A program made the translations under genes and the position numbers. Source: DASSSQ01 sp963839285 (GTDB lineage: Bacteria > Actinomycetota > Thermoleophilia > Gaiellales > Gaiellaceae). Taken from it: 64,000 bases of DNA. Below are positions 30,623 through 40,273 of the stretch, piece after piece. Location of the stretch: NCBI GenBank assembly GCA_963839285.1, contig CAWIUN010000024.1:71449-135448 (forward strand), given 5' to 3'. Each line of letters opens with the position of its first letter. Positions within the stretch are counted from its first letter, which is position 1. The notes beneath the pieces are model-generated. The model searched no databases and was not told the origin of the DNA. It saw only the letters and a list, made by a program, of their open reading frames with translations.

Positions 30623-31660
30623 ACGCTGATCTTCTTCAGCGTCTTCTCGGCCGCGACCAGCACCGGCTTCGGGATCGGCACGAAGAGGAGCTTGGCCGTG
30701 TACTGGCGCTGCTGCCCCTGGGTCAGCGCCCAGAAGACGAACTTCCGCAACTCCGCCGCCTTCGAGCTCTGCGTGGGCAGGATGATCCACGAGAAGGTCG
30801 AGATCGGGTAGGCGAGCTTGTTCGTCTTCGGCGGGTCGACGATCGAGAGCGCGCCCGAGGCCGGAACCTTCTTCACCGTCGAGGCCGCCGCCGCGATCCC
30901 GCGCAGGCCCGGCAGCTGGAAGCGGCCGGCCCTGTTCTGCACCGCCGCGAAGCTGGATCTTGTTCGCGAGCGCGTAGGCGACGTCGACGTAGGTGACGGC
31001 GCCCTCGGTGCGGGAGACGACGCCGGCGACGCCCGACGAGCCGCGCGCGCCGACGCCGGCCGGGAAGCTGACCTGCGTCCCCTTGCCGACCTTCGACTTC
31101 CACTCGGGGCTGACGGTCGAGAGGTAGTCGGTGAAGTTGTAGGAGGTGCCCGAGCCGTCCGAGCGGAAGACCGGCGTGATCTTCGTCGCCGGCAGCGTCG
31201 TGCCCTTGTTGACGGCCCGGATCGCCGGGTCGTTCCAGCTTCCGATCTTGCCGAGGAAGATGTCGGCGAGCAGCTTGCCGGTCAGCTTCAGCCGGGCCGA
31301 GACGCCCGGCAGGTTGTAGGCGATCGAGGTGCCCGACAGCGCCCAGGGGATCTGGACGCAGCCCTTGCAGGCGGCCATCTGGTCGGGCGTCAGCGGCGCG
31401 TCGGAGGCGCCGAAGTCGACCGTGCGGGCGGTGATCGCGGCGATGCCGCCGCCCGAGCCGATCGAGCCGTAGGTCAGCTGGTAGCCGAACGCGTGGTCGA
31501 CCGCCGGGATCCAGGTCGAGACGAGCGGGAAGACGAACGAGCTGCCGGCGCCGGTGATGCCGGTGGCGGCGGTCTTCGCCGGCGTCGCGGACGCGCCCGC
31601 GACGGCCACGGCCGCGAGCGCGAGCGACGAGACGAGAAGGACGACCCCTCTCCTGATCAT
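30619..31660 (-). CDS. pstS: Phosphate ABC transporter substrate-binding protein PstS (first copy), one frame shift
   Basis: A signal peptide (VVLLVSSLALAAVAVAGASA) leads into a PstS core of about 345 residues. Phosphate-site blocks are TGAGSSFVFPL (residue 36), GSIGSGGGIAAI (66), VDFGASDAPL (80), FRSDGSGTSYNFTDYL (165) and IVDPPKTNKLAYPISTF. A shift near 30953 joins ALANKIQ to AVQNRAGRFQLPG. There is no lipobox cysteine, so this copy may be released or held by other means, unlike the second copy at 36714. AAGGAG sits before the ATG, and a Pho box lies about 75-110 bp upstream in the right direction. Confidence 0.9.
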
Positions 31661-31735
31661 TTCCTGTTCTCCTTGGTGTGAGCCATCGGTCGCCCCGAGC
31701 CTGACGCCCGGCGCGCGCCCGGTGGGCTGAGAGTC

Positions 31736-31768
31736 CGTGACAGGGCGGTGACGGGGTGGTGAACGGGC
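31736..31768 (-). promoter_or_regulatory. Pho box upstream of the first pstS
   Basis: On the minus strand GTTCACC, GTCACC and GTCACG repeats are spaced exactly 11 bases; on the plus strand the GTGA cores are at 31737, 31748 and 31759. It points toward pstS at 31660. The rest of the 273-bp gap up to the receiver gene at 31934 shows no gene. Confidence 0.78.
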
Positions 31769-31933
31769 TCCCGGCGACGTCGCGCTCGGCCGGCGCCGTC
31801 GACTTCACCCCGGACTACCGCGCGCGAGGAAGACGGCTCGGATGGTGTCGTCGACGCGCTCGCCCGCTCGGCGCGGGCGCGCAGCCGGGCTGCCGCACGG
31901 CGCCGGCCCGTTCGCTACGGTGGACCGGAGACC

Positions 31934-32320
31934 GTGCTCCCGTCTCCGTCAAACCGCATCCGCGTGCTGCTCGTCGACGACCAGCGCATGTTCGCCGACG
32001 CGCTCGCGGCGCTGCTCGAGCTCGATCCGCGCGTCAGCGTCGTCGGCGTCGCCTCCACTCCCGACGAGGCGCTCGCGGCGGCGCCGGGAGCCGACGTCGC
32101 GCTGGTCGACCTGGTGATGCCGACGGTCGACGGCTGCGAGCTGACCGTGGTGCTGCGGGCGGCGCAGCCGGCCCTCCGCGTCGTCCTCGTCAGCGGCCGC
32201 GCCGACGAGCAGATCGCCGAGGCCGCCGACGCCGCCGGCGCGGTCGCGTTCCTGCGCAAGGGCTCGCTCGGCGCCGAGGTCGGCGACGTGATCGTCGACG
32301 CGGCGGCGGCCCCGGCCTAG
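31934..32320 (+). CDS. Stand-alone response regulator receiver domain
   Basis: The 128-residue product consists of a receiver domain only. It has the acidic pair VDDQRMF (residues 14-15), phospho-Asp in VALVDLVMPTVDG (about 58), the switch Ser in VVLVSGRAD, and the late Lys in AFLRKGS. The sequence resembles NarL/FixJ-type receivers, but no HTH output domain follows. It lies on the opposite strand between pstA and pstS and overlaps the end of pstA by 4 bases. It could be a phosphate sink, or it could act by protein contact. Its partner kinase is unknown. Confidence 0.82.
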   Translation: MLPSPSNRIRVLLVDDQRMFADALAALLELDPRVSVVGVASTPDEALAAAPGADVALVDLVMPTVDGCELTVVLRAAQPALRVVLVSGRADEQIAEAADAAGAVAFLRKGSLGAEVGDVIVDAAAAPA

Positions 32321-33208
32321 CGGGTCTCGCCGAGCTTGCGGCGCGAGCGGTCGAGCAGGAACCGCGCGGTCAGGCTCGTCACGAGCACGAAGACGATCAG
32401 CACGAACGCCGCCGCCCACGCCTGCTCGTGCAGCGCCGGGTCGGGCGACTCCGAGTAGGTGAAGATCGTGACCGGGATCGACGCGAGCGCCTGGTGCGGA
32501 TCCCAGTTGACGGTGTTGGCGGCGATCGCGGAGGTGAAGAGCAGCGGCGCCGTCTCGCCGGCGGCGCGCGCGATCGCCAGCGTCGTGCCCGTGAGGATGC
32601 CGCCGAGCGCGGTCGGGAGGACGACGCCGAGCACCGTGCGCCAGCGGGAGACGCCGAGCGCGAGGCTCGCCTCGCGCAGGTGCCCGGGCACGAGCTCGAG
32701 CACCTCCATCGTCGCCCGCGCGACGAGCGGCAGCATGATCACGCCGAGCGCGAAGGCGCCCGCGTAGCCGCTCTGCCGGTGGCCGACGACGAGCAGGGCG
32801 AAGACGAAGATGCCGATCACGATCGAGGGGAAGCCGTTGAGCACGTCGAGGACGACCCGCACCGGCCGCCCGACCCGGGGCGAGGCGAACTCGCTGACGT
32901 AGATCGCGACCAGCACCCCGGTCGGGAGCGCGCCGAGCGTGGCGAGCCCGACCAGGAGCAGCGAGCCGACGAGCGCGGGCGCGATCCCGCCGCCGGCCTC
33001 GCCGAAGACCGCCGGGCCGTGGGTGAAGAAGTCGAGGTTGAGCGCCTGCGCGCCCTTCTCGAAGACGGAGACGACGAGCACGCCGAGCACCGCGACCGCG
33101 AGCAGCGCCGCCGCGACCGCGCCGCCGATCGCGAGCCGGTTGACCGCCTTGCGCCGGCGCGCGCGCCCGGTCGCCGTCAGCGCCGCGCGCGGCCTCGACC
33201 GTCGTCAC
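32317..33208 (-). CDS. pstA: Phosphate ABC transporter permease PstA, frame shift near its start
   Basis: This membrane permease forms half of the Pst channel. Six or so hydrophobic segments are visible. The ABC permease EAA loop reads LREASLALGVSRWRTVLGVVLPTALGGILTG near the middle, followed by AIARAAGETAPLLFTSA, the PstA signature. The N-terminal part reads RRRKAVNRLAIGGAVAAALLAV upstream of the first clean in-frame start at 33090. The likely GTG at 33208 is reached only through one base shift near 33190. It is downstream of pstC on the same strand, and the two probably overlap. The start is inferred. Confidence 0.88.
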
Positions 33209-34171
33209 CGGTCGCTCCGGTTGCGCGTCCCAGCGGACGACGATCAGCTGCGCGGCCACGTTCGCGACCAGCGTGATCGCGAGCAGGATCGCCGCCAGGT
33301 AGACGAGCGAGGCGATCTGGAGGTTCGTGACCGCGCCCTGGTACTGGTTGGCGATCCGGCTCGCGAGCGTGTCCGCGGGCCCGAAGATCGACGACGGCAG
33401 GTGGTCCGAGTTGCCGATCACCTGCGTGACCGCGATCGCCTCGCCGAGCGCGCGGCCGAGCCCGAGGATGATCGCGGCGACGACGCCGCCGCGGGTGTAG
33501 GAGAGGACGACGCCGCGCACCATCTCCCAGCGGGTCGCGCCGAGCGCGAGCGCGCCCTCCTCGAGCTCGCGCGGAACGCTGACGAAGAGCTCGCGGCAGA
33601 TCGAGGAGGCGATCGGGACGATCATGATCGTCAGCACGAGCATCGCCTGGAACATCCCGACCGCGGCCGTGTCGCCGGAGAAGAAGGGGATCCAGCCGAG
33701 CGTCGCCTTCACGACCGGCTCGATCCTGTCGCCGACCCAGGGGCCCATCACGTAGATGCCCCAGAGGCCGATCACGACCGACGGCACGGCGGCCAGCATC
33801 TCGACGAGCGACCCGATCGGCCCGCGGATCGACGGCGGCGCCAGCTCGCTCAGGAAGAGCCCGATCGCGATCGAGAGCGGCGCCGCCAGCACGAGCGCGC
33901 CGAAGGAGGTCACGAGCGTGCCGAGGACGAACTGCGCGGCGCCGAACTGCGAGGTGACGGGGTTCCAGGCGCTCGACCAGAGGAACGAGAGCCCGAACTC
34001 CTGCACGGCCGGCCAGGCGCCGGAGACGACCTTCCAGGCGACGGCGACGACGAGCGCCATCGCGGCGAGCGTCGCGAGCGCCGTCAGCGCCCAGAAGGCG
34101 CGCTCGCCGATCCGGTCGGTGACGCGGCGCGTGCGCGGCAGGACCGCGGGCGTGTCGACGGTCGTCTCCAT
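33205..34171 (-). CDS. pstC: Phosphate ABC transporter permease PstC
   Basis: The inner-membrane permease has a first helix AFWALTALATLAAMALVVAVAW, then SSAWNPVTSQFGAAQFVLGTL and LAAPLSIAIGLFLSELAP, then the EAA loop RELEEGALALGATRWEMVRGVVL and GLGRALGEAIAVTQVIGN, typical of PstC. The ATG at 34171 gives METTVDTP; a GTG at 34189 is a possible earlier start. The end is unclear. The open frame runs on past RWDAQPERP into pstA territory, and a TGA at 33207-33205 overlapping a pstA GTG would be a natural end if one base is shifted. It is divergent from pstB across a shared control region. Confidence 0.88.
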
Positions 34172-34200
34172 CGGCGGGCAGGATTGCACCCCCGGGGCCG

Positions 34201-34244
34201 CGTCACGGGCCCGTTCACCACTTCGTCACCGGACGTTCACGCGG
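34201..34244 (+). promoter_or_regulatory. Four-repeat Pho box between pstC and pstB
   Basis: GTCAC, GTTCAC, GTCAC and GTTCAC cores begin at 34202, 34213, 34224 and 34235, each exactly 11 bases after the last. The direction matches pstB-phoU on the plus strand. The divergent pstC-pstA transcript starts 30 bases away on the other side, so the same array may serve both. Confidence 0.82.
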
Positions 34245-34291
34245 CATGCACCCCGGCCCGGCGCGGTCCGGGGAACACTCGTCGGGTGCCC

Positions 34292-35146
34292 ATGACCGAG
34301 ACGTCTCCCGAAACCCAGCCCGGCCGGATCGAGCCGCAGAAGCTCTCCGTCGGCGTCACCGCCCGCGGGACGGGCCCCGTCTCCCGCGAGCCCGTCTTCG
34401 AGGCCCGCGGGCTCGAGGTCGCCTACGGCGAGTCGGTCGCGATCCGCGGCGTCGACATCGACATCTACCGCAACACGATCACCGCGATCATCGGCCCCTC
34501 CGGCTGCGGCAAGAGCACGTTCCTGCGCGCGCTCAACCGGATGCACGACCTCGTCCCGTCGGCGAAGGTCTCGGGCGAGCTGCTCTACCACGGCGTCGAC
34601 CTGAACGCCGACGGCGTCGACCCGATCGAGGTCCGCCGCCGGATCGGCATGGTCTTCCAGCGCCCGAACCCGTTCCCGAAGTCGATCTACGACAACGTCG
34701 CCTTCGGCCTGCGGATCCTCGGCATGAAGGACGACCTCGACGGCCGCGTCGAGCGCGCGCTGCGCAAGGCGGCGCTCTGGGACGAGGTCAAGGACCGCCT
34801 GAAGAAGAGCGCGCTCGGCCTCTCCGGCGGCCAGCAGCAGCGGCTCTGCATCGCCCGCGCGATCGCGGTCGAGCCGGACGTGATCCTGCTCGACGAGCCG
34901 GCCTCGGCGCTCGACCCGATCGCGACCGCCGCGATCGAGGACCTGATGCACGAGCTCCGCGACGACTACACGCTCGTGATCGTCACCCACAACATGCAGC
35001 AGGCCGCCCGGGTCGCCGAGCTGACGGCGTTCTTCACGCTCGTCGACGGCGCCGGCACGCTGGTCGAGTACGACGACACGAACGTGATCTTCACGCAGCC
35101 GCGCGACGAGCGCACCGAGGGCTACGTGACCGGACGGTTCGGGTAG
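34292..35146 (+). CDS. pstB: Phosphate ABC transporter ATP-binding protein PstB
   Basis: The 284-residue ATPase powers Pst. Walker A is GPSGCGKSTFLRALNR at about residue 68; the PstB-specific MVFQRPNPFPKSIYDNVAFGLR follows near 128; the signature is LGLSGGQQQRLCIARAIA near 185; Walker B is VILLDEPASALDPIA near 206; and the switch His is in VIVTHNMQQAARV. The first 40 residues are an extension rich in Thr, Pro and Glu. The ATG at 34292 was chosen; a GTG two codons upstream is possible. The phoU gene follows after about 15 bases, so the two form an operon. Confidence 0.96.
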   Translation: MTETSPETQPGRIEPQKLSVGVTARGTGPVSREPVFEARGLEVAYGESVAIRGVDIDIYRNTITAIIGPSGCGKSTFLRALNRMHDLVPSAKVSGELLYHGVDLNADGVDPIEVRRRIGMVFQRPNPFPKSIYDNVAFGLRILGMKDDLDGRVERALRKAALWDEVKDRLKKSALGLSGGQQQRLCIARAIAVEPDVILLDEPASALDPIATAAIEDLMHELRDDYTLVIVTHNMQQAARVAELTAFFTLVDGAGTLVEYDDTNVIFTQPRDERTEGYVTGRFG

Positions 35147-35159
35147 ATCGGGTAGAACG

Positions 35160-35831
35160 GTGTCGATGCGCGTCTCGTTCCAGGAGGAGCTCGAGCAGCT
35201 CGAGGCGAGCCTGCAGGAGGAGGGCGGCCTCGTCCTCCGCTCGCTGCGCGGCGCCCTGAACGCGCTCGCGCGCAGCGACCACGAGCTCGCGGGCGAGGTG
35301 ATCGCCTTCGACGACGAGGTCGACCGCGCGTACGTCGCGATCGAGGAGGGCGTCCAGACGCTGCTCGCCCGCCAGACCCCGGTCGCCGGCGACCTCCGCC
35401 GCGTCCTCGCCGTCTTCCGCGTCAACCTCTCGCTCGAGCGGATGGCCGACTACTGCGTCACCGTCGCGAAGCTGACGAGGCTGACCGAGGGGCTGCCGCG
35501 CGAGCAGCGGCTGCTCGAGGCGGTCGAGGAGATGGGGACCCGCGTCGAGGACATGATCCGGGTCGCGCTCGTCTCCTTCCAGCAGCGCGACGTCGAGCAG
35601 GCGCGCCTGCTCGTCGACCTCGACGAGGCGGTGGACGTCACCAACCGCCGCGCGGTCGAGGAGGTGATCGCGCTCGGCGCCGAGGCCGACCGCCGCGAGT
35701 GGGGCCTGCGGATGCTGATGATCTCCCGCTGCATCGAGCGGATCGGCGACCACGCCGTCGACATCGGCGAGCAGACCGCCTACCTCGTCACCGCCGAGTT
35801 CCACGAGTTCACGGACGCCTCGCACCCGTAG
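35160..35831 (+). CDS. phoU: Phosphate regulator PhoU
   Basis: The 223-residue all-helical protein has two PhoU repeats. SFQEELEQLEASLQEEGGLV opens repeat 1. AFDDEVDRAYVAIEEG and TPVAGDLRRVLAVFRVNLSLERMADYCVTVAK (about residues 77-107) contain the metal-binding acidic motif. Repeat 2 has MLMISRCIERIGDHAVDIGEQTAYLV. PhoU links the Pst transporter to the sensor kinase and turns off signalling when phosphate is plentiful. The start could be the GTG at 35160 or the ATG at 35166. It is immediately downstream of pstB. With a kinase lacking membrane helices, PhoU is the obvious sensor link. Confidence 0.93.
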   Translation: MSMRVSFQEELEQLEASLQEEGGLVLRSLRGALNALARSDHELAGEVIAFDDEVDRAYVAIEEGVQTLLARQTPVAGDLRRVLAVFRVNLSLERMADYCVTVAKLTRLTEGLPREQRLLEAVEEMGTRVEDMIRVALVSFQQRDVEQARLLVDLDEAVDVTNRRAVEEVIALGAEADRREWGLRMLMISRCIERIGDHAVDIGEQTAYLVTAEFHEFTDASHP

Positions 35832-35853
35832 CGCCGTCGGCGAGAATCCGCGC

Positions 35854-36633
35854 GTGGACCGGCCCGCCGTCCTCGCGAGCTCTTCGACCGGCAGCTGCGC
35901 CGCGAGGCCCGCCCTGCCGACCCGGCCGCGCGGATCGAGCGCGACGGGCAGACGCTGCTCTGGATCGAGGACGACGGCTGGTGCGCCGTGCTCTGGTCCG
36001 ACCTCGACGACGAGAGCGCGGACGGGACGGTCGAGCGCGTCGCCGCCCGCCTCCGCTCGCTCGGCGGCGAGGCCGAGTGGAAGCTCTACGGCCACGACCG
36101 GCCCGCCGACCTGCCGCGCCGGCTCGAGGCCGGCGGGCCTCGAGCCGGGCGAGCAGGAGGCGGTGCTCGTCGCCGAGCTCGCCGGGCTCGACCTCGACGC
36201 GGAGCCGCCGCGCCGGCGTCGAGCTGCGCGTCGTCGCCGACGCCGGCGGCGTCGCCGCCTTCGTCGAGGCGGCGGAGCCGCGCCTTCGGCCGGCCGGAGC
36301 ACGCCGCCGTCGGCCGCCTCCTCCTGCGCGCCTCGAGCGTGAGCCGCCCGCCGAGCTCGGGATCGTCGCCTTCGCCGGCGGAGACGCCCGTCGGCGCCTC
36401 GCGGATCTCGTTCGACCCCGGCTCCGAGTTCGCCGGCCTCTGGGGCGGCGGCACCGTCCCCGAGTGGCGCGGCCGCGGCCTCTACCGCGCCACGGTCGCG
36501 CTGCGCGGCCGGCTCGCCCGCGAGCGCGGCTACCGCTACCTCCGGGTCGACGCGCTGCCGACGAGCCGGCCGATCCTCGAGCGGCTCGGCTTCGTCCAGC
36601 TGACGACGACCACGCCCGTACACGCCGCGCTGA
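35854..36633 (+). CDS. GNAT-family acetyltransferase, several frame shifts
   Basis: Read across about five single-base shifts, this is a protein of about 260 residues. The N-terminal half gives DGQTLLWIEDDGWCAVLWSDLDD and EWKLYGHDRPADLPRRL. The C-terminal GNAT fold is clear: FAGLWGGGTVPEWRGRGLYRATVALRGRLARERG, the acetyl-CoA loop, then YLRVDALPTSRPILERLGFVQLTTTTP. One more shift near 36615 brings in a TGA at 36631, which is a sensible end; otherwise the frame runs straight into the next gene. The substrate is unknown. It sits between phoU and the second pstS with its own frame problems, and could be a real pseudogene. Confidence 0.65.
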
Positions 36634-36640
36634 GCGGCGC

Positions 36641-36673
36641 GTTCACCGGATCGTCACCGGACGTTCACCCGGC
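36641..36673 (+). promoter_or_regulatory. Pho box upstream of the second pstS
   Basis: GTTCACC, GTCACC and GTTCACC repeats have CAC cores at 36644, 36655 and 36666, spaced exactly 11 bases and pointing toward the pstS gene at 36714. I see no clear -10 box in the GC-rich stretch that follows. Confidence 0.8.
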
Positions 36674-36713
36674 GGCACCCCCGGCGGCGGGCGCCCGCTG
36701 GCACGGTGGCGGC

Positions 36714-37813
36714 ATGGCCAAGAAGACAGCATCCAGGAAGACAGCACTGATCGCAGGCGCCCTCGCGACGCTGGTCGCGCTCGGCGCCGCCGCCTGTGGA
36801 GGCGGCTCCGGCAGCAGCACGCAGCGACGACGGCTTCGACGGCCCCGTCCGGCTCGTCCGGCGGCGGCCAGAGCTCGACGCTCGTCGGCGCCGGCTCCTC
36901 GTTCGTCTATCCGCTCGTGACGAAGTGGATCCAGGACTACAACAGGACGGCCGGGGTGACGGTCACCTACGGCCCGATCGGCTCCGGCGGCGGCATCGCC
37001 GCGATCACCGGCGACACCGTCGACTTCGGCGCCTCCGACGCGCCGCTCTCGGCCGACCAGCTGGGCGCGTGCAGCAACTGCGTCCAGGTGCCGTGGGCGC
37101 TCGCCGGCACCTCGGTCACCTACAACGTCCCGGGCGCGCCCGAGCACCTGAAGCTGGACGGCGCCGCGATCGCCGGCATCTTCCTCGGGCAGATCACGAA
37201 GTGGAACGACCCGAAGATCGCGCAGCTGAACGCGGGCACGAGCCTCCCCGACCTGAAGATCACGCCGGTCTTCCGCTCGGACGCCTCGGGCACGACCTAC
37301 AACTTCACCGACTACCTCGCGGCGGTCAGCCCCGCCTGGAAGTCGAAGGTCGGCCACTCGACGCAGGTCAGCTTCCCGGCCGGCCTCGGCGGCAAGGGCA
37401 GCTCCGGCGTCACCGGGATCGTCTCGCGCACCAAGGGCGCCGTCACCTACGTCGACGCCGCCTACGCGATCGAGAACCGGCTCGCCTACGCCCAGGTCGA
37501 GAACGCGGCGGGCACCTTCACGCTGCCGACGACGGACGCGGTCGCCGCGGCCGCCGCGTCGGTGACGACGATCCCGGACGACCTCGCGATCTCGATCGTC
37601 GACCCGCCCGCGTCGGCCGCGAAGGCCTATCCGATCTCGACCTTCACCTACGTGATCGTGCACCGGGACTCGCCGAAGGCCCGGACCCTGAAGGACTTCC
37701 TCGGCTACGCGGTCACCGACGGGCAGCAGTTCGGCCCCGACCTGCAGTTCTCGCCCCTCTCGGCCCGGATCGTCTCGGCGGACAAGGAGGCGATCGCCAC
37801 GATCGGCGGCTGA
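36714..37813 (+). CDS. pstS: Phosphate ABC transporter substrate-binding lipoprotein PstS (second copy), one frame shift
   Basis: The basic N-terminus MAKKTASRKTALIAG leads into a lipoprotein-type signal ending LGAAACGGG, so the mature protein should be lipid-anchored. A single missing base near 36822 links this to the Ser/Thr-rich linker and the PstS core: LVGAGSSFVYPLVTKW, GPIGSGGGIAAI, VDFGASDAPLSADQ, FRSDASGTTYNFTDYL, SFPAGLGGKGSSGV and SIVDPPASAAKAYPISTFTY. It is close in sequence to the copy at 30619, so the pair is a lineage duplication. It has its own Pho box and is not next to pstC/pstA. Confidence 0.92.
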
Positions 37814-37831
37814 CCCGCGCGTGCGGTACAC

Positions 37832-38671
37832 GTGACCGCCGTGGGCTTCGACGCGGACACGGCGGTCCTGCTGGCGCTGCTCGGCTTCGGCGTCGGGGTC
37901 TTCGGGACGCTCGTCGGCGCCGGCGGCGGCTTCGTGCTGACGCCGGCGCTGCTGCTCCTCTACCCGCACGACTCGCCGGCGACGCTGACCTCGATCAGCC
38001 TGACGGCGGTCTTCTTCAACGCCGCCTCGGGCTCGGCGTCCTACGCGCGGCTGCGCCGGACCGACTACCGCTCCGGCCTGGTCTTCGCGGCGGCCGCGCT
38101 GCCCGGAGCCGTCGGCGGCGCGCTGCTGGCCGGGATCGTGCCCCGGCACGTCTTCGACGGCGTCACCGCGCTGACCCTCGGCGCCCTCGCCGCGTGGCTG
38201 CTGCTCGGCGGCCGCAGGCCGCGGCCCCACGCCGTCGGCGGAACGCCGCGGACGCTCCGGGACTCGGACGGGCTCCTCTACGACTACACGGTGCCGCTGC
38301 GCCGGGGCGCCGCCTACTCCGGCGGCGTCGGCCTCGTCTCGAGCTTCCTCGGGATCGGCGGCGGCGTCATCCACGTGCCGCTGCTCGTGCGGGCCCTCGG
38401 CTTCCCGACCCACGTCGCGACCGCGACCTCCCACTTCGTGCTCGCGCTGCTCTCCGGGACGGCCGTGCTCACCCACGTCGCCGCCGGCAGCTATGCCGGC
38501 GGACACGGGCTGCACCGTGCCGCCGCGCTCTCCGTCGGCGTCGTCCTCGGCGCGCCCGTCGGCGCCCGCCTCTCGCGCCGGGTCGGCGGTCCCGCGATCC
38601 AGCGGCTGCTCGCGCTCGCGCTCGCGGCGCTCGCGCTGCGGCTGCTGCTCGCCGTTCTCACGCGTTCTTGA
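37832..38671 (+). CDS. TauE/SafE-family membrane transporter
   Basis: The 279-residue protein has about eight hydrophobic helices. The first repeat has LLGFGVGVFGTLVGAGGGFVLTPALLLL with the family GxGGG turn, and the second has GGVGLVSSFLGIGGGVIHVPLLV with the matching GxGGG. This internal duplication is the TauE/SafE (DUF81) signature. Members export sulfite, sulfoacetate or other small anions. It starts with GTG 18 bases after the second pstS stop, so it may be read from the same Pho-controlled promoter. A phosphate-related substrate is possible but not shown. Confidence 0.85.
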   Translation: MTAVGFDADTAVLLALLGFGVGVFGTLVGAGGGFVLTPALLLLYPHDSPATLTSISLTAVFFNAASGSASYARLRRTDYRSGLVFAAAALPGAVGGALLAGIVPRHVFDGVTALTLGALAAWLLLGGRRPRPHAVGGTPRTLRDSDGLLYDYTVPLRRGAAYSGGVGLVSSFLGIGGGVIHVPLLVRALGFPTHVATATSHFVLALLSGTAVLTHVAAGSYAGGHGLHRAAALSVGVVLGAPVGARLSRRVGGPAIQRLLALALAALALRLLLAVLTRS

Positions 38672-39275
38672 CGAGCACGTTGCCGATCCGGTGGGCGGCC
38701 GTCTCGCAGGCGTCGATCGAGTCCTCGAGCGCCTCGTAGATGTCCTTCCAGCGGATCACGACGAGCGGGTCGATCCGCTCGTCGTCGAAGAGGCCGCCGA
38801 TCGCCCGCCGCGTGGCCGCGTCGCCCTCGTCCTCGAGCCGCTTGATCTCGGCGATCTCGGGCGCCGAGCCGTGCAGGCCCTTGAGCGAGCCGAGCAGCTG
38901 CGCCAGCAGCTCGACCGCGGCGACGAGGATGCCGCACTGCTCGATCGACTGGCGGGTCGGCTGCTCGACGTCGTAGAGGCCGAGCAGCTCGGTCGCGTTC
39001 TCGATCGCGTCGGTGACGTCGTCGACGGCGACCGCGAGCGTGAACAGGTCCTCCCGGTCGAACGGCGTCACGAACTGCGAGTTGACGAGGCCGATCAGCT
39101 CGCCCGTGATCCGGTCGCCCTCGTGCTCGAGCTCCTTGATCCGCGCCTGCGGCGTGCCGCCCGGGAAGTCGCGGAAGCGGGACTCGGCCGCCCTGGCCGC
39201 CTCGAGCGCGTTCGCGCCGGCCGCGGCGAACAGCTCGTAGAACTCGTTCTGGCGGGGAATCGCGAAGATCGGCAT
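38658..39275 (-). CDS. DUF47 PhoU-like Pit accessory protein (second of two)
   Basis: The 205-residue helical protein contains ELEHEGDRITGELIGLVN near residue 48, FVTPFDREDLFTLAVAVDDVTDAIENA near 68, IKRLEDEGDAATRRAIGGLF, and IRWKDIYEALEDSIDACETAAHRIGNVLVKNA at the end. This is the DUF47 family, which sits beside Pit transporters and is thought to control them as PhoU controls Pst. Its ATG overlaps the pit stop codon. It is a paralog of the protein at 40274, so pit is flanked on both sides by such genes. Confidence 0.9.
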   Translation of the reverse strand: MPIFAIPRQNEFYELFAAAGANALEAARAAESRFRDFPGGTPQARIKELEHEGDRITGELIGLVNSQFVTPFDREDLFTLAVAVDDVTDAIENATELLGLYDVEQPTRQSIEQCGILVAAVELLAQLLGSLKGLHGSAPEIAEIKRLEDEGDAATRRAIGGLFDDERIDPLVVIRWKDIYEALEDSIDACETAAHRIGNVLVKNA

Positions 39276-40264
39276 CAGAAGATCGCGACGACCGGCCAGT
39301 AGAAGATCGCGGCCACGAACGCGGCCATCGGGATCGTCAGCAGCCAGGCGACGGCGATGTTGCCGGCGACGCCCCAGCGCACGGCCGAGAGCCGCTTGGT
39401 CGCGCCCGCGCCCATGACCGCGCCCGAGATCACGTGCGTGGTCGAGAGCGGGTAGCCGAAGTGGGTCGCGAGGTAGATCGTCAGCCCGGCCGTCGTCTGC
39501 GCGGAGAAGCCGGAGGCCGGCTCCATCTGGAAGACGCGCTGCCCGAGCGTCCGCATGATCCGCCAGCCGCCGACGTAGGTGCCCGCCGCGATCGCGAGCC
39601 CGGCGGCGACCTTGACCCAGGTCGGGACGTAGAAGTGGTCGATCGACCCGTGCGTGAAGAGCGCGAGCGCGATCACGCCCATCGTCTTCTGCGCGTCGTT
39701 GGCGCCGTGGGTGAAGGCGACCCACGTGCCCGAGACGAGCTGGCCGAGGCGGAACGTCCGGTTCGCGACCCCGGGCGTCAGCCGCTGGAAGACCCAGAAG
39801 ATCGCGAGCAGGAGGGCGAACGCCGCCAGGCCCGCCACGACCGGCGCCACGAAGGCCGGGATCACGACCTTGTGGACGATGTCCAGCCACCTGACGCCGT
39901 TCGAGCCGGACTGGACGAGCGCGGCGCCGATCAGGCCGCCGATCAGCGCGTGCGAGGACGAGGACGGCAGCCCGAACCACCAGGTGAAGAGGTTCCAGGC
40001 GATCGCGCCGATCAGCGCCGCCAGCACCGTCTTCGGCGTCGCGAGGCCGGTGTCGATGATCCCCTTGCCGACCGTCTTCGCGACCGCGGTCGTCACGAAG
40101 GCGCCGGCGAGGTTCGCGACCGCGGCGACGGCGACGGCCACCCGCGGCGACATCGCCTTGGTCGAGACCGAGGTGGCGACCGCGTTCGCGGTGTCGTGGA
40201 AGCCGTTCGTGAAGTCGAAGCCGAGGGCGACGACCACGACGACGATGACGAGGATCGTGTCCAC
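39275..40264 (-). CDS. pit: Low-affinity inorganic phosphate transporter of the Pit family
   Basis: The 329-residue membrane protein has about ten helices and the two Pit signatures: GFDFTNGFHDTANAVATSVSTKAM at residues 15-38 and AFTHGANDAQKTMGVIALAL near 183. Between them GLPSSSSHALIGGLIGA, and later YPLSTTHVISGAVMGAGATKR, are the inverted-repeat motifs. It imports metal-phosphate complexes driven by the proton gradient. It is the middle gene of a three-gene run DUF47-pit-DUF47 with tight or overlapping junctions. The start is a GTG. Confidence 0.95.
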   Translation of the reverse strand: MDTILVIVVVVVALGFDFTNGFHDTANAVATSVSTKAMSPRVAVAVAAVANLAGAFVTTAVAKTVGKGIIDTGLATPKTVLAALIGAIAWNLFTWWFGLPSSSSHALIGGLIGAALVQSGSNGVRWLDIVHKVVIPAFVAPVVAGLAAFALLLAIFWVFQRLTPGVANRTFRLGQLVSGTWVAFTHGANDAQKTMGVIALALFTHGSIDHFYVPTWVKVAAGLAIAAGTYVGGWRIMRTLGQRVFQMEPASGFSAQTTAGLTIYLATHFGYPLSTTHVISGAVMGAGATKRLSAVRWGVAGNIAVAWLLTIPMAAFVAAIFYWPVVAIF

Positions 40265-40273
40265 GCGGCCGGG

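Noticed and set aside
31949..33190. pstC reading on as one 746-residue protein through pstA
   Set aside because: The continuation is a shadow frame of pstA; PstC family length and motifs end near 33205.
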